This document shows positions 37,725 through 47,303 of a stretch of 64,000 bases of DNA, one piece after another. The position numbers were made by a program, and so were the translations under genes. The notes under the pieces are model-generated. The model was not told the DNA's origin. It worked only from the letters and a program-made list of their open reading frames with translations, and made no database searches. This stretch comes from Roseovarius mucosus (GTDB lineage: Bacteria; Pseudomonadota; Alphaproteobacteria; Rhodobacterales; Rhodobacteraceae): contig NZ_CP020474.1 of assembly GCF_002080415.1 (NCBI RefSeq), positions 496,001 to 560,000 on the forward strand, written 5' to 3'. Within the stretch, counting starts at the first letter, position 1; every line of letters starts with the position of its first letter.

Positions 37725-38900
37725 TTACGCAGTCTCTAGCGCGGTTGCCGCCGCATCAAGGCGCGTCACAGCCTCGGAGATTTCATCATCGGTGATGGTC
37801 AGGGGCGGCAGCAGGCGCAGCACATTGTCGGCGGCGGGAACGGTCGCGACAAGGGCCGCATAACCGGCCTGCACCACCTCGGTATTGGGCACCTTGCACT
37901 TGAGACCGAGCATAAGGCCCATGCCGCGCACGGCCTCGAACACGGTCGGATGCGCCGCCACCAGACCTTCGAGCCGCTGGCGCAGGAACGCGGCCTTGCG
38001 GTTGACCTCGGCCAGAAATTCAGGCGTCGCAATCTCGGCCATCACGGCACAGCCCACCGCGCAGCCCAGAGGGTTGCCGCCATAGGTCGAGCCATGGGTG
38101 CCCGCCGTCATGCCCGATGCGGCATGCTCGGTGGCCAGAACAGCCCCGAGAGGAAAGCCGCCTCCGATGCCTTTGGCAACCATCATGATGTCTGGCGTCA
38201 CCCCTGCCCATTCATGGGCAAAAAGCCGCCCCGTGCGCCCCACACCACATTGCACCTCGTCGAGGATGAGCAGGATGCCGCGTTCATCACAAAGGGCGCG
38301 CAGCCCCTTGAGACATTGATCCGGCAGCGGGCGGATGCCACCCTCGCCCTGTACCGGCTCGATCAGGATGGCGGCGGTATGATCGTCAATCGCGGCATGC
38401 AACCCATCGTGATCGCCCCAAGCCACATGTTTGAAGCCGGGGAGGAGCGGGCCAAAGCCCTTGGTCATTTTCTCTGACCCCGCCGCCGCAATTCCCGCCG
38501 AGGACCGGCCATGGAAGGACCCCTCGAAGGCGATGATATCCGTGCGCTCCGGCTGGCCCGCCTCGTAAAAGTGCTTGCGCGCCATTTTGACCGCCAATTC
38601 GCACGCCTCGGTGCCGGAATTGGTGAAAAAAACCGTATCGGCAAAGGTGGCGGCGACAAGACGGTCGGCCAGCTCTTGCTGGGCGGGAATCTGGTAAAGG
38701 TTCGAAGTATGCCAGAGCGCCTCTGCCTGTTTGGTCAGGGCCGCCACCAGCTTGGGATGCGCATGCCCCAATGCATTGACCGCGATGCCCGCGCCCAGAT
38801 CGAGAAAACGTCGCCCGTCCGCCTCGATGAGCCAAGCCCCCTCGCCCTTGACGAAAGAGAGCGGCGCACGGTTATAGGTTGGCAGGATCGAAGGGATCAT
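37725..38900 (-). CDS. argD: Acetylornithine aminotransferase
   Basis: A class III PLP aminotransferase of arginine synthesis (N-acetylglutamate semialdehyde to N-acetylornithine). The frame is open further upstream, but the ATG at 38900 has AAGGAAA nearby and starts at the conserved [16 protein letters not shown], giving 391 residues. Signatures are [41 protein letters not shown] and the PLP lysine in [15 protein letters not shown]. It is transcribed ahead of argF, the usual order in this group. Confidence 0.94.
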   Translation of the reverse strand: MIPSILPTYNRAPLSFVKGEGAWLIEADGRRFLDLGAGIAVNALGHAHPKLVAALTKQAEALWHTSNLYQIPAQQELADRLVAATFADTVFFTNSGTEACELAVKMARKHFYEAGQPERTDIIAFEGSFHGRSSAGIAAAGSEKMTKGFGPLLPGFKHVAWGDHDGLHAAIDDHTAAILIEPVQGEGGIRPLPDQCLKGLRALCDERGILLILDEVQCGVGRTGRLFAHEWAGVTPDIMMVAKGIGGGFPLGAVLATEHAASGMTAGTHGSTYGGNPLGCAVGCAVMAEIATPEFLAEVNRKAAFLRQRLEGLVAAHPTVFEAVRGMGLMLGLKCKVPNTEVVQAGYAALVATVPAADNVLRLLPPLTITDDEISEAVTRLDAAATALETA

Positions 38901-39086
38901 GGCGGTTTCCTTGTCAAACAGGCCCTTTGAGTGCCGCATGGGCGGGGCCGAGTCAATCATTTGGAGATTTGTCATTTGGCGGGTTGGCGCAGCAAAGCGC
39001 CGGGATCACGACCGAAAGGGTCGTCAGACGCGGTCGCGTCGACGTCGCAAACAGGAATATGTGGTTTGCGTGATCATGGCCGCGCT

Positions 39087-40346
39087 CTAGCCGGTTTTGC
39101 GTGTCAGGGGAAGCGAAATGTCAAGCTTTGGTCCCGGCTCGATCGCCACACGTGCCGCGCCAAGGCGCGGGTGCAGTTGCCGCGCCAGATGCCAGCACCC
39201 CACGAGTGCCACACCCGTGACCGCAAAAATCCCCGGCAAGGGCGCCACCAGCAGCACAAGCCACGCCGCCCCCGGCGTAAGAATGCCCGAAACATCGCGG
39301 AAACTGGCGTAGATCGCCGACATCTCGGTGCGCTCGGATGGCTTGACCGCCATCAGAAACGGCAATCCCGCAGAGACATCAAGCAACACCAGAAAGACCG
39401 AGGCGACGGCAAGGCTTGCCACTGTGACCCATGGCAGACCGCTCAGGATCGCCGCAAAGACAAACAGCAGCCCAGACACAAGAAAGCCCGCCCGCACGGC
39501 GTGGCGGATAGACCGCCGCTGCATCCAGCGCAGCATGAAGGGCGTGAGAAACAGCATGCCATTCGAGGCTGACAGCAACATACCACCCAGATCCTCGCCC
39601 AAGCCCTGCTGAACGGCAAAGATCGGCAGATAGACCACATAGGCCCACCACCCGCAGGAGCGGATGACCGCAAATATCCACCCTGCCACCAGCCGGGGCT
39701 GGGCAAAGAACCGGGGCATCCATGCCAACGGGTTGGGGGCCGGACGGCGGGCGCGCGTGATCAGTTTGCCATTGCCAAGCCGCAGGTAAAGAAAAAGCGC
39801 CATCATGCTCAGCGCCGCCAACGCCGCGATCATGAACGGCAATGGCCGCCAAATCCCCAAGAGCGTCACGCCAAGGAATGGCCCCACCGTCCAGCCCAGC
39901 GCGCTGTAAAACATGCGCGAGGTCTCGCACCGGCCCAGATCGGACTTGGCAATGAAATCGAGCACATAGGCATTGAAGCAGACAAAGACCGTGACTGTGG
40001 CCGCCGTGATCATTGCCAGCGCCGCGATCATGCCCAGCGCCCCACCCTGCGCGCCCATCGCAGCCCCGCCCGCGAACATCGCGCAGCCGGTCACATAGAT
40101 CCAGCGCCGTGGCATGAACCGCGACACAAAGGGCACCATCAGGCCCGTGGCCAGCGACAAAAGGCCAACCATGAAATAGATCTCAGAGACAAGCGCCGCA
40201 TCGCGGAGCGCGCGATACATCTCAAGCGGCATGACCGAAATCAGGATGCCGCGCGCCATCGCCTCGGTGCCCGCCAAGGTGGCAAAGCCGCGCACAGAGG
40301 GCGTGGGGGCGTGGCGGAGCCATTCGGGAATGCGGCGCTGGTGCAT
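39087..40346 (-). CDS. Major facilitator superfamily transporter
   Basis: From the ATG at 40346 the protein has about 419 residues and roughly twelve hydrophobic segments in two blocks. The first block starts near ILISVMPLEMYRALRD and includes FMVGLLSLATGLMVP; the second starts near LVAGWIFAVIRSCGWW. The frame extends over 130 codons upstream but that part is arginine-rich and lies in the divergent intergenic region. There are no motifs that fix a substrate. It diverges from the EamA gene across a 163-base spacer that contains a hairpin. Confidence 0.78.
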   Translation of the reverse strand: MHQRRIPEWLRHAPTPSVRGFATLAGTEAMARGILISVMPLEMYRALRDAALVSEIYFMVGLLSLATGLMVPFVSRFMPRRWIYVTGCAMFAGGAAMGAQGGALGMIAALAMITAATVTVFVCFNAYVLDFIAKSDLGRCETSRMFYSALGWTVGPFLGVTLLGIWRPLPFMIAALAALSMMALFLYLRLGNGKLITRARRPAPNPLAWMPRFFAQPRLVAGWIFAVIRSCGWWAYVVYLPIFAVQQGLGEDLGGMLLSASNGMLFLTPFMLRWMQRRSIRHAVRAGFLVSGLLFVFAAILSGLPWVTVASLAVASVFLVLLDVSAGLPFLMAVKPSERTEMSAIYASFRDVSGILTPGAAWLVLLVAPLPGIFAVTGVALVGCWHLARQLHPRLGAARVAIEPGPKLDISLPLTRKTG

Positions 40347-40406
40347 GGAGTCGTTCCGATTTTTCGTAAGACTGATCACGGATGCGCAACGCGTGATTGG
40401 CAAACG

Positions 40407-40425
40407 ACGACATCCTGTCGTTTTT
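40407..40425 (+). terminator. Intrinsic-terminator-like hairpin between divergent transporter genes
   Basis: ACGACA (40407-40412) pairs with TGTCGT (40416-40421) around a three-base loop and is followed by TTTT, with AAACG on the 5' side able to extend the stem. On the plus strand this is a small intrinsic terminator, yet no plus-strand gene precedes it. It may end a short leader or small RNA, or be chance. Confidence 0.35.
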
Positions 40426-40509
40426 GTCTCGCCGCTTGAAAACTTTCTTGAGGCGGCCCCCTGAAACGGTGACTTGCGGCCAGCGCAGCAAGCGGGCAAT
40501 GCTGCGGCG

Positions 40510-41403
40510 ATGTTCATACCCCGCGCCTCGAATCCGGGCCTCGCGGCCCTTCTGACCGTGTTGGCCGCTGCCTTGCTGGCGGGCACCACGCTTTTGGCCA
40601 AGGCGCTGGGCACCGACACGCTTGGCCCGCCGCTGCATCCGCTACAGATTAGCCATGGGCGGTTTCTTTTTGCCTTGCTGGCGATTTCCGTCACGGTCGC
40701 GCTGGTTCGGCCACGCTTTACGCGCCCGGATCTGCGCACCCATGTCAAACGCTCGGGCCTCGGCTGGGGCGGTGTGACCCTGATGTTCGCGGCGGCCGCC
40801 TATATCCCGCTGTCCGACGCCACGGCGATCAGCTTTCTCAACCCGGTGCTTGGCATGATCCTCGCCATTCCGCTCTTGGGCGAGCGTGTCGGACCGGTGC
40901 GATGGGCGGCGGCGGTGATCGCCCTGACGGGGGCCGCAATCCTGATCCGTCCCGGCAGTGGCGTGGTTGAAACCGGCGCATTGCTTGCACTTGGCGCAGC
41001 GCTCTGTCTTGGGGCAGAGCTGATTTTCCTCAAGCGCCTCTCGGGGCGCGAAGGGCCTTGGCAGATCTTGCTTGTGAACAACGCGATTGGCCTCAGCATC
41101 GCGACGCTGGCGGTGATCTGGGTCTGGGCACCGCCAACCCCCGCCCAATGGGCAGCCCTTGCCGCGCTCGGCGTCCTTATGGCGCTGGCGCAGATGGCCT
41201 TCGTCAATGCCATGGCGCGGGGCGATGCCAGCTATGTCGCCCCGTTCTTTTATACGGCGCTGATCTTTGCCGGGCTTTATGACGGGCTGGTGTTCGGGGT
41301 TTGGCCCGACATCACCTCGATCACCGGTGCGGCGGTGATCCTCTGCGGGGCGGGGTTGCTGATCTGGCGCGAAGGGCGGCGGCGGCGCGTGCCGGTGACG
41401 TAA
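40510..41403 (+). CDS. EamA/DMT-family membrane transporter
   Basis: The 297-residue protein has two EamA units of about five transmembrane helices each (for example LAALLTVLAAALLAGTTLLA, then WGGVTLMFAAAAYIPL; second unit from ALLALGAALCLGAELIFL). The conserved SDATAISFLNPVLGMILAIPLLGE stretch is typical of the family. Start ATG at 40510 is uncertain because no clear ribosome site precedes it; a TTG 12 codons upstream is in frame. Substrate unknown, probably a small metabolite exported or taken up by proton coupling. Confidence 0.8.
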   Translation: MFIPRASNPGLAALLTVLAAALLAGTTLLAKALGTDTLGPPLHPLQISHGRFLFALLAISVTVALVRPRFTRPDLRTHVKRSGLGWGGVTLMFAAAAYIPLSDATAISFLNPVLGMILAIPLLGERVGPVRWAAAVIALTGAAILIRPGSGVVETGALLALGAALCLGAELIFLKRLSGREGPWQILLVNNAIGLSIATLAVIWVWAPPTPAQWAALAALGVLMALAQMAFVNAMARGDASYVAPFFYTALIFAGLYDGLVFGVWPDITSITGAAVILCGAGLLIWREGRRRRVPVT

Positions 41404-41462
41404 CGCCGCCTTTGACAAATAGCCCCCAGCTTGGCCTAGATACCGATCAAGGGAGAGGGCTC

Positions 41463-41855
41463 ATGCCACTGATCATTCTGTTGCCGATGGTCATTTTGGG
41501 CATCGCGGGCGTCGCGGTGCTTTTGCATGTTCTGGGCTTGTCGCGTCGGGCTATCCTGGCGGATGATGCGGCGGCACGAGCGGCATGGCTGCGCGAATTT
41601 CCCGAAGACACACCCAAGCGCATCCGACGGTGCCACACGCACAACGCCGCGCTGATCGAGACAGCCCGCGGCCTTGGCGTGGTCTGGCCAATGGGCGCAG
41701 ACACCACCGCCCGCTATCTGAAGGGTGCGCGGGTTCGGCAGGGCAAATCCGGCCTTACGCTTGATTTGCCCGACTATACCGCCCCCCGAATTCACCTCAG
41801 ACTGTCCCCCGATGAAGCCAAGACTTGGCACAGACTATTGGAGTCTTGCGCATGA
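41463..41855 (+). CDS. Small membrane-anchored protein of unknown function
   Basis: The 130-residue product has one N-terminal hydrophobic helix (LIILLPMVILGIAGVAVLLHVL) and then a soluble domain with no family I recognise (RRCHTHNAALIE, GARVRQGKSGLTLDLP). GGAGAGG precedes the ATG. Its stop overlaps the start of the fatty-acid-hydroxylase-type gene by four bases, so the two are co-translated; a shared membrane process is likely but not defined. Confidence 0.7.
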   Translation: MPLIILLPMVILGIAGVAVLLHVLGLSRRAILADDAAARAAWLREFPEDTPKRIRRCHTHNAALIETARGLGVVWPMGADTTARYLKGARVRQGKSGLTLDLPDYTAPRIHLRLSPDEAKTWHRLLESCA

Positions 41856-42802
41856 CCGATGCACTGACCTATCCCGACGTGGTCACCTGGGCTGTGCCGT
41901 TCTTTATCGCGGCGATCCTTGCAGAGCTCTTGTGGATCGTGATCCGGGGGCGTGGCGGCCGCTATGAGACGCGCGATGCGCTAACCTCGCTCTTGATGGG
42001 GGCGGGCAATGTGGCCGAAGGCATCGTGCTGGGGTTTGTCGCCTATGGGTTTTTCATGGTGCTGTGGCAGATCACGCCGCTTGATCTGGGGCATTCGATC
42101 TGGGTGATCCTGCTCTGCTTTGTGCTTGATGATCTGCGGTACTACTGGGTGCATCGGTTCGGGCATCGCATCCGCTGGGTCTGGGCAAGCCACGTCAATC
42201 ACCACTCGTCGCAGCATTACAACCTGACCACGGCGCTGCGGCAAACATGGACCGGCACCTTTACCTTTATGATGATCGTGCGCGCGGCCCTGATCCTGTT
42301 GGGCTTTCACCCGGCCATGGTGCTTTTCGTGGGGGGGCTCAATCTCATCTATCAATTCTGGATCCACACCGAGGCGATCGGCCGCCTGCCCCGCTGGGTC
42401 GAGGCGGTGATGAACACGCCCTCGCATCACCGGGTTCATCATGGGCGCAATCCGCGCTACCTTGATTGCAACTATGCCGGGGTTTTCATTATCTGGGACA
42501 AGATGTTTGGCACCTTCGTGCCGGAACTTGACCGGGAAAAAGTGGATTACGGCCTTGTCCACAACCTTGGCACCTTTAACCCGCTGCGGGTGGCCCTGCA
42601 CGAGTGGATCGGCATCTGGCGCGATGCAACGCAACCGGGGCTGACATGGCGCGAGCGGTTGAACTATTGCCTCATGCCCCCCGGCTGGAGCCATGACAAC
42701 AGCCGGGGCACATCCCAGACCATCAAGGCGCGCTATCTGGCCACCCATCCCGAAGAGGCGGGCACGCCGGGGCTGCCATCCCCGGGAACCCCCATTCGTT
42801 AG
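41852..42802 (+). CDS. Sterol desaturase / fatty acid hydroxylase superfamily protein
   Basis: This integral membrane di-iron enzyme has 316 residues. The histidine clusters are HRFGH (in DDLRYYWVHRFGH), HVNHHSS and HHRVHHGRN, matching the HxxxH, HxxHH and HHxxHH pattern needed for the metal centre. Four or more hydrophobic segments surround them. Family members hydroxylate or desaturate lipids; in roseobacters relatives act on hopanoid, ornithine-lipid or fatty acid chains, but the substrate here cannot be read from the sequence. The start overlaps the upstream stop (ATGA). Confidence 0.85.
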   Translation: MTDALTYPDVVTWAVPFFIAAILAELLWIVIRGRGGRYETRDALTSLLMGAGNVAEGIVLGFVAYGFFMVLWQITPLDLGHSIWVILLCFVLDDLRYYWVHRFGHRIRWVWASHVNHHSSQHYNLTTALRQTWTGTFTFMMIVRAALILLGFHPAMVLFVGGLNLIYQFWIHTEAIGRLPRWVEAVMNTPSHHRVHHGRNPRYLDCNYAGVFIIWDKMFGTFVPELDREKVDYGLVHNLGTFNPLRVALHEWIGIWRDATQPGLTWRERLNYCLMPPGWSHDNSRGTSQTIKARYLATHPEEAGTPGLPSPGTPIR

Positions 42803-42908
42803 GCGTGTTCGCCGTCGCCCAGTGGTACGATTTTGACCGAACGCTCGAAAATCGCGAGGGTACAGCCGCGATTGGCCCGCAAATGCGCCCGCTCTTGGCC
42901 TGATCCGC

Positions 42909-43691
42909 CTACCAGCGCCCCGACAGAGCGCGCACCATCAGGCTCAGGCGCGCGCGCGCCGGTGCCACCGCAAGCCGTCCTTCAGCCACTGCGCGCGGAT
43001 CACGCGCCGCTTGTCGCAGCAGCGGCCCCGCCAGCCAAAGCGGCAAGAATGCCGCCCCCGCCATGTGGGACACCTGCCCGCGCGCCCTGCGCGCCCGGCG
43101 CAGGCGCACCAACCCATCCTTGGCCAAGGCTTGCACCGCCTCGGGGCGACCATCCACCAAAGGCTTGCGGCCCGCCGCCTCGAGCGCCGGAATGGCCCGA
43201 AACCAATTGGCAAGGCCCAGCGCATAGCCCGCATTCCGCGCCACCTCGGGCGCAGCAGGGCCAAGCGCCCGTACTGCGGCTTGCATGAGATTGCCCGAGG
43301 TGGTCTCGATATACTGCGTGAACTGGGCTGCATCCTCAAAGGGATCACGCGCGATATCCCATCGCCGCGCCTCGACCAGATCCGCCAGCAGCGCGGCACC
43401 GGGCGCGTCGAGCACATGCGCCAAGGGTGTCACCACCTCGTGCCGCCGCACCAGACCGCCCGCCGCGATTTCGTCCAAGGCATCGGCCCACCATTGCAGC
43501 CGCATCTCGGCGATCATCGGCTCTTGCGTGACCCAAGGCGCGCGCGCCACCTCGAGGTTGAACGCATAGACCGGGAACAGCACCGCACGTGCCGCCACCG
43601 GCGCCGCCATTGCGGCCATGAAGCGGTCAGGATCAGCGCGGCGCACCAGATCGGCGCAGGCGGTCAAATCCGCGTCAAACCGTTGGCTCAC
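42909..43691 (-). CDS. Phytoene/squalene synthase-like protein lacking catalytic aspartates
   Basis: The fold is recognisable over 260 residues (PVYAFNLEVARAPWVT, EMRLQWWADALDEI). However, the two Asp-rich motifs needed for prenyl diphosphate binding are missing: the first reads YAFNLEVAR where active enzymes have YxFxRxxDD, and the second region GYALGLANWFRAIPAL lacks the DxxxD. This resembles the NDUFAF6 branch, which assists complex I assembly in mitochondria, more than a carotenoid enzyme. Its start overlaps the cimA stop by four bases. Confidence 0.75.
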   Translation of the reverse strand: MSQRFDADLTACADLVRRADPDRFMAAMAAPVAARAVLFPVYAFNLEVARAPWVTQEPMIAEMRLQWWADALDEIAAGGLVRRHEVVTPLAHVLDAPGAALLADLVEARRWDIARDPFEDAAQFTQYIETTSGNLMQAAVRALGPAAPEVARNAGYALGLANWFRAIPALEAAGRKPLVDGRPEAVQALAKDGLVRLRRARRARGQVSHMAGAAFLPLWLAGPLLRQAARDPRAVAEGRLAVAPARARLSLMVRALSGRW

Positions 43692-45307
43692 GCCGCGCCC
43701 TGCCGGTGCAAAAGCTTCCAGTTGATCGCATCGAGCAGCGCCTCGAAACTGGCGTCCACGATATTGGGGCTGACCCCCACCGTGGACCAGCGCCGCCCCT
43801 GCCCATCCTCGCTGTCGATGATGACGCGCGTTGCGGCCTCGGTGCCGCCTTGGGTGATCCGCACCTTGAAATCCACCAGCCGCATATCGTCGATCTGACC
43901 CTGATAGCGGCCCAGATCCTTGGCCAGCGCCTTGGCCAGCGCGTTGACCGGCCCCCGGTCGCAGCCGTGATCATCCATCGACTCGGATACCGAGAGCTTC
44001 TTGTCGCCGTCCACCTTGACCACAACCACCGCCTCGGACAGGCTGACCATGCGGTCATACTTGTTCTTGCGGCGCTCTACCGTCACCTTGTAGCGCTTGA
44101 CCTCGAAGAAGGCGGGCATCTGGCCCAGTTCCTTGCGCGCGAGGATCTCGAAACTCGCCTGCGCGCTGTCATAGGTATAGCCCTCTTCCTCGCGCGCCTT
44201 GATTGTCTCCAAGAGGCGTGCCAATGCCGGATCGCCCGGCTCCACCACAATCCCCGCCTCGCTCAGACGCTGGCGCAGGTTCGATTGCCCGGCCTGATTG
44301 GACATCGGGATGATGCGCTGATTGCCGACGCAGGCGGGATCGACATGCTCATAGGTCGAGGGATCTTTGAGGATGGCACTGGCATGCAGCCCCGCCTTGT
44401 GGGCAAAGGCCGAGGCCCCCACATAGGCCGCCTGCCGCAGAGGCACGCGGTTGAGGATTTCGTCCAACTGTCGGCTGATCGCGGTGAGGCTGCGCAATCC
44501 CTCAAGGCTTACCCCGGTCTCATACCGGCTGGCATATGGCTCTTTGAGCAGCAACGTCGGGATCAGCGTGGTGAGGTTGGCATTGCCGCACCGCTCGCCC
44601 AGACCATTGAGCGTGCCTTGTATCTGCCGCACGCCCGCATCCACCGCCGCAAGGCTGCCCGCCACCGCATTGCCGGTGTCGTCATGAGTGTGAATGCCCA
44701 GGCGGTCGCCGGGAATGCCCGCCGCGATCACCTCAGAGACAATCCGCCCAATCTGCGGCGGCAGCGTGCCACCATTGGTATCGCAGAGCACGATCCAGCG
44801 CGCCCCTGCCTCTAGCGCGGCGCGCAGACATTCCAGCGCATAGGCGGGGTTGGCGGTATAGCCGTCAAAGAAATGCTCGGCATCAAAGAGCGCCTCGCGC
44901 CCCTCAGCGACCAGATGGGCGATGGATTTGGCGATGTTGTCGGTGTTATCCGCAAGGCCGATGCCAAGGGCGGCGGTGACGTGAAAATCATGCGTCTTGC
45001 CCACAAGGCAGACGGCGGAGGTGCCCGCGTTCAGCACAGCGGCCAGCACATCATCGTTTTCCGCCGACCGCCCGGCGCGTTTGGTCATGCCAAAGGCGGT
45101 CATCGTGGCGCGCGTTTTCGGGGCGTCGTCGAAAAACGCGCTGTCGGTGGGATTGGCCCCCGGCCAGCCGCCCTCGATGTAATCCACGCCAAGGCGGTCA
45201 AGCGCTTGGGCGATCTGGATTTTCTCCTGCGTGGCAAAGCTCACGCCCTGCGTCTGCTGCCCGTCACGCAGGGTGGTGTCGTAGAGGTAGAGGCGGTCCT
45301 TGGTCAT
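43688..45307 (-). CDS. cimA: (R)-citramalate synthase
   Basis: It condenses acetyl-CoA with pyruvate to citramalate, the threonine-independent entry to isoleucine synthesis. The 539-residue protein has an HMGL-like TIM barrel starting YDTTLRDGQQTQGVSF, with GGWPGANPTD and HTHDDTGNAVA (metal and catalytic residues), followed by the LeuA-type allosteric dimer domain (about 400-530). The long form and YIEGGWPG favour citramalate over isopropylmalate synthase. It follows cysS on the same strand after a 200-base structured gap and is coupled to the phytoene-synthase-like gene. Confidence 0.88.
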   Translation of the reverse strand: MTKDRLYLYDTTLRDGQQTQGVSFATQEKIQIAQALDRLGVDYIEGGWPGANPTDSAFFDDAPKTRATMTAFGMTKRAGRSAENDDVLAAVLNAGTSAVCLVGKTHDFHVTAALGIGLADNTDNIAKSIAHLVAEGREALFDAEHFFDGYTANPAYALECLRAALEAGARWIVLCDTNGGTLPPQIGRIVSEVIAAGIPGDRLGIHTHDDTGNAVAGSLAAVDAGVRQIQGTLNGLGERCGNANLTTLIPTLLLKEPYASRYETGVSLEGLRSLTAISRQLDEILNRVPLRQAAYVGASAFAHKAGLHASAILKDPSTYEHVDPACVGNQRIIPMSNQAGQSNLRQRLSEAGIVVEPGDPALARLLETIKAREEEGYTYDSAQASFEILARKELGQMPAFFEVKRYKVTVERRKNKYDRMVSLSEAVVVVKVDGDKKLSVSESMDDHGCDRGPVNALAKALAKDLGRYQGQIDDMRLVDFKVRITQGGTEAATRVIIDSEDGQGRRWSTVGVSPNIVDASFEALLDAINWKLLHRQGAA

Positions 45308-45510
45308 TCAGCACCCCCGCGCGGAATCAAGGCACCGCAGGTGCCGCCGCGCAGCGCCCGACCGCCCCCCCGGGCGGGCGCTTTTGCAACGTCGCACATT
45401 GCGCGACCGTTCAAGTATTTGGCACCATAAAGCGCCGACCACAGCCGTTGCAGCGCCCCCCCGGCGGTCGGGCACCGCGCGGCTTGTAGGTCGTGTGCGG
45501 AACGGCGCAT
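45304..45510 (-). CDS. Doubtful small ORF between cysS and cimA
   Basis: A 68-codon frame starts at an ATG sharing a base with the cysS stop (TGATG) and ends overlapping the cimA ATG (ATGA). The tight overlaps look like an operon gene. The translation (Arg-, Ala- and Gly-rich, GARGG-like runs) has no recognisable fold, and most of it is made of a GC-rich inverted repeat. I lean towards a structured RNA spacer over a real protein. Confidence 0.25.
   Translation of the reverse strand: MRRSAHDLQAARCPTAGGALQRLWSALYGAKYLNGRAMCDVAKAPARGGGRALRGGTCGALIPRGGAE
45346..45483. repeat. 21-bp inverted repeat flanking a ~96-bp core between cysS and cimA
   Basis: The arm at 45346-45366 is the reverse complement of 45463-45483 apart from two changes (GCCGCGC-R-G-Y-GCCCGACCGCC). 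The left arm also starts a smaller GC hairpin (45355-45382) followed by TTTT. As RNA, the segment could fold into a long stem in the leader of cimA. No known riboswitch consensus is evident to me. Confidence 0.6.
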
Positions 45511-46913
45511 CACTTCAACGCCTCCAGCTTGGCGGGGTCGAAGTTGGGACCGGGAATGAGATCTACACCGTCTTTCGTCATGCGAACTTCGACGCCTGCA
45601 TCGGTGAGGGCGGATTTCAGCGCATCAACGATGGTGAAGTCTTTGGTCTGCTTAGCTTTCATGCGCTCTTTATCAAGCGTAAGTGAAAGATCGGACAGAT
45701 CATCGGCATGCTGGGCAATCCAATCCCCCATCCCGTCCTCAAGTAATCCAAGCATCCGTGCTGTAGCCAAAAAACTCCCAGGCGTTACTGTACCTTCCGG
45801 AGTATCTATACCGAGTTCAATCGCTCGCGCCATGGCGCGAAGACGTTGGATGACGCCATGCGTGTTTAGATCATCATAAAGCGGTGCGAGTTCAATTTCT
45901 TGAACTTGTCCAGTTTCAGCACCTTGAACTAATCCCCGCCATTTTCTTAGAGTCTTCTCTGCCTCTTCGGCCTTCTCCGCCGTCCAATCCATCGGCTTGC
46001 GGTAATGCGTGCTCAGGAACACAAACCGGATCACCTCGCCCGGTATCCCCTGATCCAGCAAATCCCGCACGGTAAAGAAATTGCCCAAAGACTTGGACAT
46101 CTTCTTGCCCTCGACCTGCAGCATCTCGTTATGCAGCCAGACCTTCGCGAATTCTCCCTCGGGGTGCGCGCAGCAGCTTTGCGCGATCTCGTTTTCGTGG
46201 TGCGGGAACATCAAATCATTGCCGCCGCCGTGAATATCGAAACTCTCGCCCAAAAGCTCATGCGCCATGGCAGAGCATTCGATATGCCAGCCCGGTCGTC
46301 CGCGCCCCCAAGGGCTGTCCCATCCCGGCAAATCATCGCTCGACGGCTTCCAGAGAACGAAATCCATCGGGTTGCGCTTATAGGGGGCCACCTCAACCCG
46401 TGCGCCCGCGATCATGTCATCGACCGAGCGGCCCGACAGCTTGCCATATCCCTCGCGCCAGCTATCGACGGCGAAAAGAACATGGCCTTCCGCCTCATAG
46501 GCATGGCCCTTGGCGATCAACCCTTCGATCATCGCCACCATCTGCGGAATATACTGCGTGGCGCGCGGCATGTGGTCTGGCTCCAGCGCGCCCAAGGCCG
46601 CCATATCGTCGAGAAACCATTGCGTTGTTTCCGCCGTGATCTCGCCAATCGAGCGTCCGCTTTCAGCGGCCCGCGCGTTGATCTTGTCGTCCACATCGGT
46701 GAAGTTGCGCACATAGGTCACATGCTCGGCCCCGTAGACATGCCGCAGCAAACGGTAAAGCACGTCAAAGACCACGACGGGCCGCGCATTGCCCAGATGC
46801 GCCCGGTCATAGACCGTCGGCCCACAGACATACATGCGCACGTTATCCTTATCGAGAGGCGTGAATTCCTCTTTCCGACGGGTTCGGGTGTTGTGCAGCT
46901 TGATCGGTGTCAT
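45510..46913 (-). CDS. cysS: Cysteinyl-tRNA synthetase
   Basis: It charges tRNA-Cys. The class I signatures are intact: AHLGNARP (HIGH motif, about 38-45) and KKMSKSLGN (KMSKS motif, near 269). Zinc ligands are present at CGPTVYDR (Cys30) and around the [15 protein letters not shown] motif. Length is 467 residues, normal for the family. The last ~100 codons (45661-45960) are poorer in G+C (147 of 300 bases, 49%) than the catalytic part and cover the anticodon-binding region, a possible recombination patch. Confidence 0.95.
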   Translation of the reverse strand: MTPIKLHNTRTRRKEEFTPLDKDNVRMYVCGPTVYDRAHLGNARPVVVFDVLYRLLRHVYGAEHVTYVRNFTDVDDKINARAAESGRSIGEITAETTQWFLDDMAALGALEPDHMPRATQYIPQMVAMIEGLIAKGHAYEAEGHVLFAVDSWREGYGKLSGRSVDDMIAGARVEVAPYKRNPMDFVLWKPSSDDLPGWDSPWGRGRPGWHIECSAMAHELLGESFDIHGGGNDLMFPHHENEIAQSCCAHPEGEFAKVWLHNEMLQVEGKKMSKSLGNFFTVRDLLDQGIPGEVIRFVFLSTHYRKPMDWTAEKAEEAEKTLRKWRGLVQGAETGQVQEIELAPLYDDLNTHGVIQRLRAMARAIELGIDTPEGTVTPGSFLATARMLGLLEDGMGDWIAQHADDLSDLSLTLDKERMKAKQTKDFTIVDALKSALTDAGVEVRMTKDGVDLIPGPNFDPAKLEALK

Positions 46914-47303
46914 CTTGTCCTCGCGCGCGGTCCCGCGGCGGGCTTAGCAACTTCGTGATCGCTTGGAAACACAAGACCGGCCCGCCCGAGAAAACTCAGG
47001 TGTAAATGCAGCAGATAATACAGGGGGCGGTGCTCATACCCCCTCGTAGCCCCGGCCCTTGCCCCCGTCAAGCGCGACGATCGAGGTCGCATTTGCGACA
47101 CGCGTCGGATTTGGAACAGACAGGCCAGCCAGAATCATATGCTCTTTGACTATCTGTTGGAGAATATCATGCACCCACGCAGCAAGATCGCGCTCGTTGT
47201 CCGCACCATCGGTGCGGAGCGGGGCCGTGCCGCGCGCGGTGGCCCAATGGCGGCCTGAGCAGAGCAAAACCAGCCCGTTCTTTTCCAGCAGGATACCCAA
47301 GAC
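46914..47303. other. Divergent cysS / mttB-like intergenic region
   Basis: About 390 bases must carry the promoters of both flanking genes. A minus-strand frame from a TTG at 47300 to 47034 (about 88 codons: ILLEKNGLVLLCSGRHW, then LAAWVHDILQQIV) is open and reasonably balanced in amino acids, but shows no family and only a weak start. I leave it uncalled. No riboswitch or repeat is evident. Confidence 0.35.

Noticed and set aside
40500..40748. N-terminal extension of the MFS gene up to 40748
   Set aside because: The upstream part is Arg-rich, has no helix, and overlaps the divergent EamA gene; the ATG at 40346 fits the fold.
42803..42908. Short minus-strand frame ending in FERSVKIVPLGDGEHA
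   Set aside because: It looks protein-like but has no start or family and overlaps the end of the phytoene-synthase-like gene in another frame.
47034..47300. Small minus-strand frame upstream of the MttB-family gene
   Set aside because: The sequence is plausible in composition, but it needs a TTG start with no clear ribosome site and has no recognisable family.
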